Shown here piece after piece: positions 31,448-35,963 of a DNA stretch of 35,963 nucleotides. The position numbers and the translations under genes were made by a program. Every line of letters starts with the position of its first letter. Positions within the stretch are counted from its first letter, which is position 1. A model generated the notes under the pieces. It ran no database searches. It worked only from the letters and a program-made list of their open reading frames with translations, and was not told the DNA's origin. Source of the stretch: Clostridia bacterium (GTDB lineage Bacteria; Bacillota; Clostridia; Christensenellales; Borkfalkiaceae); the NCBI GenBank assembly GCA_017623605.1, contig JAGAOR010000031.1, forward strand, positions 1-35,963, written 5' to 3'.

Positions 31448-34197
31448 TACGCCTTAATTTCCTCCGTTACGTAACATTCGATAATATCACCCACGCGGAT
31501 TTCGTTGAAGCCGTCGATTGCGCAACCGCATTCGTAGCCGTAGTTCACTTCTTTCACGTCGTCCTTGAAGCGTTTAAGCTGTTTCACGCCGCCCTCGCAG
31601 ATCATAATATCTTCGCGATAAATACGAAGCTTACCGCCACGAACGATTTTGCCGTCGGTTACGTAGCAACCGGCAACCGTGCCCACGCCCGTGATATTGA
31701 ACGTCTGGCGAACCTCACATTTACCCGTAAGCACTTCTTTGAGCTTGGGCGCAAGCATACCTTTAAGTGCGGCTTCCATATCGTCGAGAAGCTCGTAAAT
31801 AATGCGATAACTTCTCACGTCCACTTTGGAGCTTTCCGCAAGCTTTTTCGCTTTGGTGTCGGGACGGACGTTGAAACCGATAATGATTGCGTTCGCACTA
31901 TCAGCGAGCATAACGTCGCCCTCGTTGATTGCGCCCGCAGCCGCGTGAATGACTTTCACGCGCACTTCTTCGTTCGTCAATTTTTCAAGCGACTGTTTCA
32001 CCGCTTCCACGCTACCCTGTACGTCGCCTTTAACGATCAAATTAAGCGTTTGAATCTTGCCCTCTTCCACTTGCGCGAAAATATCGTCGAGCGAAACGCG
32101 GCTCTGTTCCTTAATCATACTCTCGCGTTGCTTGTTCTTTCTCTCTTCCTGCACCTGTTTCATAAGCGACTGATCAACCGCTACGATACTGTCGCCTGCA
32201 TTAGGTACGTCCTCAAAGCCGAGAATGGAAACCGCCATAGACGGACCTGCCGCTTTCACGGGCTTACCCTTATCGTCGAACATAGCGCGCACGCGCCCCA
32301 TAGTCGTACCCGAAAGAATATTATCGCCCGTACGCAGCGTACCCGTTTGCACGATAATACTTGCTACAGGACCTTTGCCCTTATCCAGCTTCGCCTCGAT
32401 AATCGTACCTTTCGCCGCGCGATCGGGATCGGCTTTAAGCTCTTGCATTTCCGCAACGAGGTTGACGGCGTCGAGCAATTCGTCGATACCTTTGCCCGTA
32501 AGTGCGGAAACGGGAATCACCATCGTATCGCCGCCCCATTCTTCGGGAACGAGCTCGTGCTCGATCAGCTCTTGCTTTACTCTATCAGGGTTAACCTCGT
32601 ATTTATCCATTTTATTCATAGCGACGATAATAGGTACGTTCGCCGCTTTCGCGTGATTGATCGCTTCCACCGTCTGCGGCATAATACCGTCGTCCGCCGC
32701 AACGACGAGAATTACCACGTCGGTTACTTGCGCACCGCGCGCACGCATAGCCGTAAATGCCGCGTGCCCCGGTGTGTCGATAAAGGTAATCTGTTTGCCT
32801 TTCGCCGTTACCGTGTACGCACCGATGCTTTGCGTAATGCCGCCCGCTTCTCCGCTCGTAACCGAGGTTTCGCGGATCTTGTCAAGGAGGGACGTTTTAC
32901 CGTGATCGACGTGTCCCATAACCGTAACGACGGGGGCTCTTAAAACGAGCTTACTTTCATCCTCGATCGCCGTCGTTGCCATAAGCACTTCTTCTGCCGT
33001 CTTTTCGGGCTTGTATTCCAAATCAATACCCATATCCGCTGCCATAAGCGCCGCATTATCGTAATCAATCGAATCGTTAATGCCCTTCATAATACCTTCT
33101 TTGAAAAGACGTTTGGTGATCTCCACCGCCGAAACGCCGAGTTTTTCGGAAAGTACTTTCAAAGGAATTTCTTGCGTAGTTACCACCGCGTGTTCGATTT
33201 TGATGGTAGGGATCTCCTGACGCTTCTGCTTTTTGGGCGAGCGCATTTTTCTATATCCCGACTTATCCTCGTCGAAATCTGCCACGGTCATACCGCGCTG
33301 TTTTTCCAAATCGCGCTTATTGAGTCCGCGTTTTTCGGTGTAGGTCTTTTCAAATTTCTTTTTGGGTGCAGAAGTGAAGCTCTTCGTGTCGCGCGCAGGC
33401 ATAATCGGCGCGGCGATCGGCTCATTACTCGAACGGATAGGACGCGCCCCCGAAGAAGCAGGTCTGCCGCTACTGAACGATCTTTCACCCGTAGGTCTTT
33501 GCGGTCTGTCGCCTTGGGGACGGGGACGGTACGTCGCGCCGTAAGCATTCGAAGAAACGTCTACGCCCGCTTTCGCGACGTATACGCCTTGTTCTTGACC
33601 GTTTCTGAAATAGCGCGGTGCACGCGGCTTCGTAGGATCGGGCTTGGGAACGAACGTTTTGGGCGCGACAGGCTTTTCAGCAGATTTTTCAACAGGCTTT
33701 TCGACGGGTTTTTCAACAGGTTTTTCAGCAGGTTTTTCTTCCGCCTCTACAGCAACCGCCGCAAGCTCTGCTTCTGCGTTCACCTCTTCTACGGACTTGG
33801 TTTCGGATTTTACCGAGTCCACCTCCGCCGTTTTCTTCGTCGCTTTCTTTTTCGGCTTTTCTTCTACCGCCGTTTCTTCCGTTTCGGGAACGGATTCTTT
33901 TTTCGATTTGGCTTTGACTTTCGCCTCTTTTTCCTCTTTTTCCGCCTTTTCCGCCTTTTCAGCTTCCGCGGCAGCTACCGCTGCGGCTGCTTCCGCCGCC
34001 TTGGCTTTGGCTTCCTCTGCCGCGCGAGCCGCAGCCTCCGCCGCTTCACGCTCTGCTTTCTCCGCTTCAAGCACCGTCAGATTTTTCAAAATTTCCGACA
34101 GATTTTTTTCCGTAACGGAAAGGCGCTTCATTACGCTTCCAAGCTTATCGCCATCCAAAACCTCTAAAATTTTCTCCACGTTCTCGTATTTTGCCAT
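31447..34197 (-). CDS. infB: translation initiation factor IF-2
   Basis: A 916-residue IF-2, the GTPase that places initiator tRNA on the ribosome. Seen: a short N-terminal helix domain, about 200 residues of Ala/Glu/Lys-rich and Pro-rich low complexity, a basic Arg-rich linker, the IF2 N-terminal domain (about 340-400), the G domain with GHVDHGKT (428-435), DTPGHAAF and NKMD, then domains II-IV with the initiator-tRNA-binding C2 region near the end ([21 protein letters not shown]). The GGGAGG upstream is about 14 bases from the ATG, longer than ideal, so coupling to the ylxQ stop four bases away may matter. Confidence 0.97.
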   Translation of the reverse strand: MAKYENVEKILEVLDGDKLGSVMKRLSVTEKNLSEILKNLTVLEAEKAEREAAEAAARAAEEAKAKAAEAAAAVAAAEAEKAEKAEKEEKEAKVKAKSKKESVPETEETAVEEKPKKKATKKTAEVDSVKSETKSVEEVNAEAELAAVAVEAEEKPAEKPVEKPVEKPVEKSAEKPVAPKTFVPKPDPTKPRAPRYFRNGQEQGVYVAKAGVDVSSNAYGATYRPRPQGDRPQRPTGERSFSSGRPASSGARPIRSSNEPIAAPIMPARDTKSFTSAPKKKFEKTYTEKRGLNKRDLEKQRGMTVADFDEDKSGYRKMRSPKKQKRQEIPTIKIEHAVVTTQEIPLKVLSEKLGVSAVEITKRLFKEGIMKGINDSIDYDNAALMAADMGIDLEYKPEKTAEEVLMATTAIEDESKLVLRAPVVTVMGHVDHGKTSLLDKIRETSVTSGEAGGITQSIGAYTVTAKGKQITFIDTPGHAAFTAMRARGAQVTDVVILVVAADDGIMPQTVEAINHAKAANVPIIVAMNKMDKYEVNPDRVKQELIEHELVPEEWGGDTMVIPVSALTGKGIDELLDAVNLVAEMQELKADPDRAAKGTIIEAKLDKGKGPVASIIVQTGTLRTGDNILSGTTMGRVRAMFDDKGKPVKAAGPSMAVSILGFEDVPNAGDSIVAVDQSLMKQVQEERKNKQRESMIKEQSRVSLDDIFAQVEEGKIQTLNLIVKGDVQGSVEAVKQSLEKLTNEEVRVKVIHAAAGAINEGDVMLADSANAIIIGFNVRPDTKAKKLAESSKVDVRSYRIIYELLDDMEAALKGMLAPKLKEVLTGKCEVRQTFNITGVGTVAGCYVTDGKIVRGGKLRIYREDIMICEGGVKQLKRFKDDVKEVNYGYECGCAIDGFNEIRVGDIIECYVTEEIKA
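33671..33738 (-). repeat. 12-base tandem repeat in infB
   Basis: Between five and six units of a 12-base repeat (GGTTTTTCAACA-like on the plus strand) encode EKPV/EKPA on the minus strand, in the flexible N-terminal part of IF-2. Such a tract can change length by slippage without shifting the frame. Confidence 0.85.
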
Positions 34198-34201
34198 AGG
34201 T

Positions 34202-34534
34202 TTAATTCGTTCCTCCCGAATATAATTTAAATTGGGGCTCGCCGTTTACGACGGAAAGTATCGCAAGGGCGAGGTTTTTATCTTTAATCGCCGCCGCCTT
34301 CACAGCGGGCTTGTGTAATAACGCGCCGAGCGTATCCGTGGGCGTTATCAAAAGCGGACAGGCAAATTTTTCCCGCGCTTTTTCTATGGTTTTGAAACTG
34401 TTGGGGCTGATACTCTCGTCGCAAACGAGCAAAAACACGCTCTTTTTCTGCTTTTCAATGTCGTCTGCACCCAGCGCGATTTTCCGCGCGCGAACGCAAA
34501 ACCCCAAATACGTTTCTATCTTACTTTTCTCCAA
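34202..34534 (-). CDS. ylxQ: L7Ae/L30e-type ribosomal-like protein YlxQ
   Basis: A 110-residue L7Ae-family RNA-binding protein found between ylxR and infB in many Firmicutes. Seen: ETYLGFCVRARKIALGADDIEKQ, a run that fits the family N-terminus, and LLVCDESISPNSFKTI in the middle. A longer frame to 34684 would overlap ylxR heavily and has no family match. A TTG at 34534 with GGAGG six bases upstream is the best start, overlapping the ylxR stop by 14 bases. Confidence 0.85.
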   Translation of the reverse strand: MEKSKIETYLGFCVRARKIALGADDIEKQKKSVFLLVCDESISPNSFKTIEKAREKFACPLLITPTDTLGALLHKPAVKAAAIKDKNLALAILSVVNGEPQFKLYSGGTN

Positions 34535-34790
34535 AACGTTCCTCCACGCCGCGATACACCACCTCTGGCACGTCAGCGGCAAAGGCTTTATGCAACAATT
34601 TTTTATCGGCGAGCTTTTTTTGACACGCATCTGCCGTACAGATATACGCGCCTCTACCCGCGGCTTTGCCCGTAGGATCCGCAAAAATATCCCCCTCTGC
34701 GGTTTTAACGATCCGCAGCATTTCTTTTTTCGGTTTCATTTCACGGCAGGCTATACACGTTCTCATAGGTACGGTTTTGTTTTTTGCCAT
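34521..34790 (-). CDS. ylxR: YlxR family RNA-binding protein (RnpM)
   Basis: An 89-residue YlxR protein; in B. subtilis this protein is reported to modulate RNase P. Seen: MRTCIACREMKPKKEMLRIV with the paired cysteines, the GKAAGRGAYIC core and the CQKKL segment. The ATG overlaps the nusA stop (TAATG), and GGAG lies a few bases upstream. Confidence 0.93.
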   Translation of the reverse strand: MAKNKTVPMRTCIACREMKPKKEMLRIVKTAEGDIFADPTGKAAGRGAYICTADACQKKLADKKLLHKAFAADVPEVVYRGVEERFGEK

Positions 34791-35923
34791 TATTCTTGCT
34801 CCACGCTATCTTCTACGATTTCCGTTTCTTCAAGCTGTTCCTCGAATTGTTCTTCGCGTTCCATTTCCGCGAGTACTTCCGCCGCTTCGGGCGACGACGC
34901 ACTCTTCACGTCGATCTTCCAACCCGTAAGCCGAGCCGCAAGGCGGGCGTTTTGACCGTCCCTGCCGATCGCAAGGGAAAGCTTCTCGTCGGGCACGATC
35001 GCCATTGCGCTTTTTTCTCCTCTTGCCGTTACCGAAAGCACGACGGCGGGAGAAAGGGCTTTATAAATGAATGCGAGCGGATCTTCGTTCCAAAGAATAA
35101 TATCAATCTTTTCGCCGCCGAGCTCTTCCACGACTGCGTTCACTCTCGCACCGCGGTTACCCACGCACGCGCCCACCGCATCCACGCGAGCGTCGTTGGA
35201 AACGATCGCTATTTTCGTGCGGTGCCCTGCTTCACGCGCGATGGATTTGATTTCCACGATCCCTTGTTTAATTTCAGGTACTTGTTCCTCAAAAAGCTTT
35301 CTCACCAAGCCCGCTGCCGAACGCGATACCACGATTTGCGAATTTCTACCACTGTTTTTCACGCGCTTTACGAATACTTTGATGCGATCGCCAACGGCGT
35401 ATTTTTCGCCCACGACTCTATCCTGCGGAGGCATAACGCCCTCCGTTTTCTTATCGCCGAGCTCCACGTATACGTTGCGCTCGTCGATTTAACGGATCAC
35501 GCCCTCCATAAGTTCGCCCTCTTTATCCCAGAAAGCGGAAAAAGTATTGTCGCGTTCCGTTTCGTGCAATTTTTGCAAAATAACCTGCTTTGCGGTTTGC
35601 GCGGCAATACGCCCAAAATCTTTGGGGATAAAGCTTCTTTCGATCACGCCACCCACTTCCGCATCGGGAATAATCGCTTGCGCGTCTTCCAAGGAAATTT
35701 CCTTGTCCTTATCCGTTACCTCTTCCACGATGTAACGCGCCGCCTTGAAATCAATCGTACCCTTTTCCGCGTCGAGAGAAACGGTTACTTCCGCGCCACC
35801 ATCGTATTGCTTTTTATACGCCGAAGCAAGCGCGTTGGCAAGCGTTTCGATAAACGCTTCTTCGCTAATCCCCTTTTCTCTTACCAAATCGGTAAGCGCC
35901 GCAAAAAACTCCTTGTTTTCCAT
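34790..35923 (-). pseudogene. nusA: transcription factor NusA frame with one in-frame stop codon
   Basis: One frame of 378 codons has the NusA layout: the N-terminal RNA-polymerase-binding domain (MENKEFFAAL, codons 1-135), the S1 domain, two KH domains (VGACVGNRGARVNAV and AIGRDGQNARLAARL) and an acidic tail. NusA governs pausing, termination and antitermination. Codon 145, at the start of the S1 domain, is TAA (35491-35489): the frame reads EGVIR-stop-IDERNVYVELG, where relatives have a Lys, Arg or Gln. Everything before and after is intact and in the same frame. A restart at the GTG 35467 has no good ribosome binding site and would cut the S1 barrel. The upstream gene, expected to be rimP, lies outside; a minus-strand TAA at 35957-35955 may be its end. 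Confidence 0.85.
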
Positions 35924-35963
35924 AAGTTTATTCTCCTGTTTATGTTTTTCGTAATTATTCTAA

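Noticed and set aside
31945..34167. Long plus-strand frames opposite infB
   Set aside because: They mirror the G+C-rich codon pattern of infB and are Arg/Phe-rich without any family motif or binding site.
35489..35491. Genetic code change with TAA read as sense
   Set aside because: TAA ends many genes in the window at the expected places, including nifJ, infB and ylxR.

Overview
The window looks like chromosomal DNA of an anaerobic, Gram-positive-type bacterium of the Clostridia. Evidence seen here: a one-chain pyruvate:ferredoxin oxidoreductase, AddAB recombination nuclease of the RexB-like kind, a CdaA-type diadenylate cyclase, the Firmicutes order nusA-ylxR-ylxQ-infB-rbfA-nrnA, CCA-encoding tRNA genes, strong GGAGG ribosome binding sites and many promoters close to TTGACA-17-TATAAT. 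No phage, insertion sequence or CRISPR array is visible. Species cannot be named from the sequence alone.

Layout. 1-1459 (minus): the first codons of a gene leaving the window, a ZIP metal transporter and a small unknown gene. 1600-6318 (plus): an anchored exported protein, tRNA-Pro(CGG), and pyruvate:ferredoxin oxidoreductase. 6419-8248 (plus): tRNA-Gln(CTG), a RimK-like ATP-grasp ligase that appears to be leaderless, and a PRC-barrel-like protein. 8245-15277 (minus): addB-addA and a small membrane protein. 15438-16382 (plus): a lipoprotein. 16442-19611 (minus): cdaA, a 34-residue membrane peptide, aspartate kinase and an esterase. 19686-27949 (minus): a very large DUF4011/SF1 helicase, comEC and holA. 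28184-30017 (plus): a PadR/DUF1700/DUF4097 envelope-stress-like cassette. 30083-35923 (minus): nusA-ylxR-ylxQ-infB-rbfA-nrnA. No gene-free stretch exceeds about 300 bases.

How the genes work together. The minus-strand operon at the right end serves transcription elongation, translation initiation and ribosome maturation. AddAB, ComEC, HolA and the DUF4011 helicase all act on DNA. CdaA makes c-di-AMP; the tiny peptide coupled to it stands where the regulator CdaR normally stands. PadR, DUF1700 and DUF4097 form a known three-gene unit, probably autoregulated through a palindrome over the -10 box.

Main points for a second look: an in-frame TAA inside nusA; the 34-residue CdaR-like peptide with an ATGA overlap to cdaA; an 11-base word, GCATACCTGCC, that recurs in all reading frames and as an inverted pair in a terminator; two related hairpin elements at equal distance behind both tRNA genes; a copy of the tRNA-Gln 3' end 179 bases downstream; and a leaderless ATP-grasp gene.
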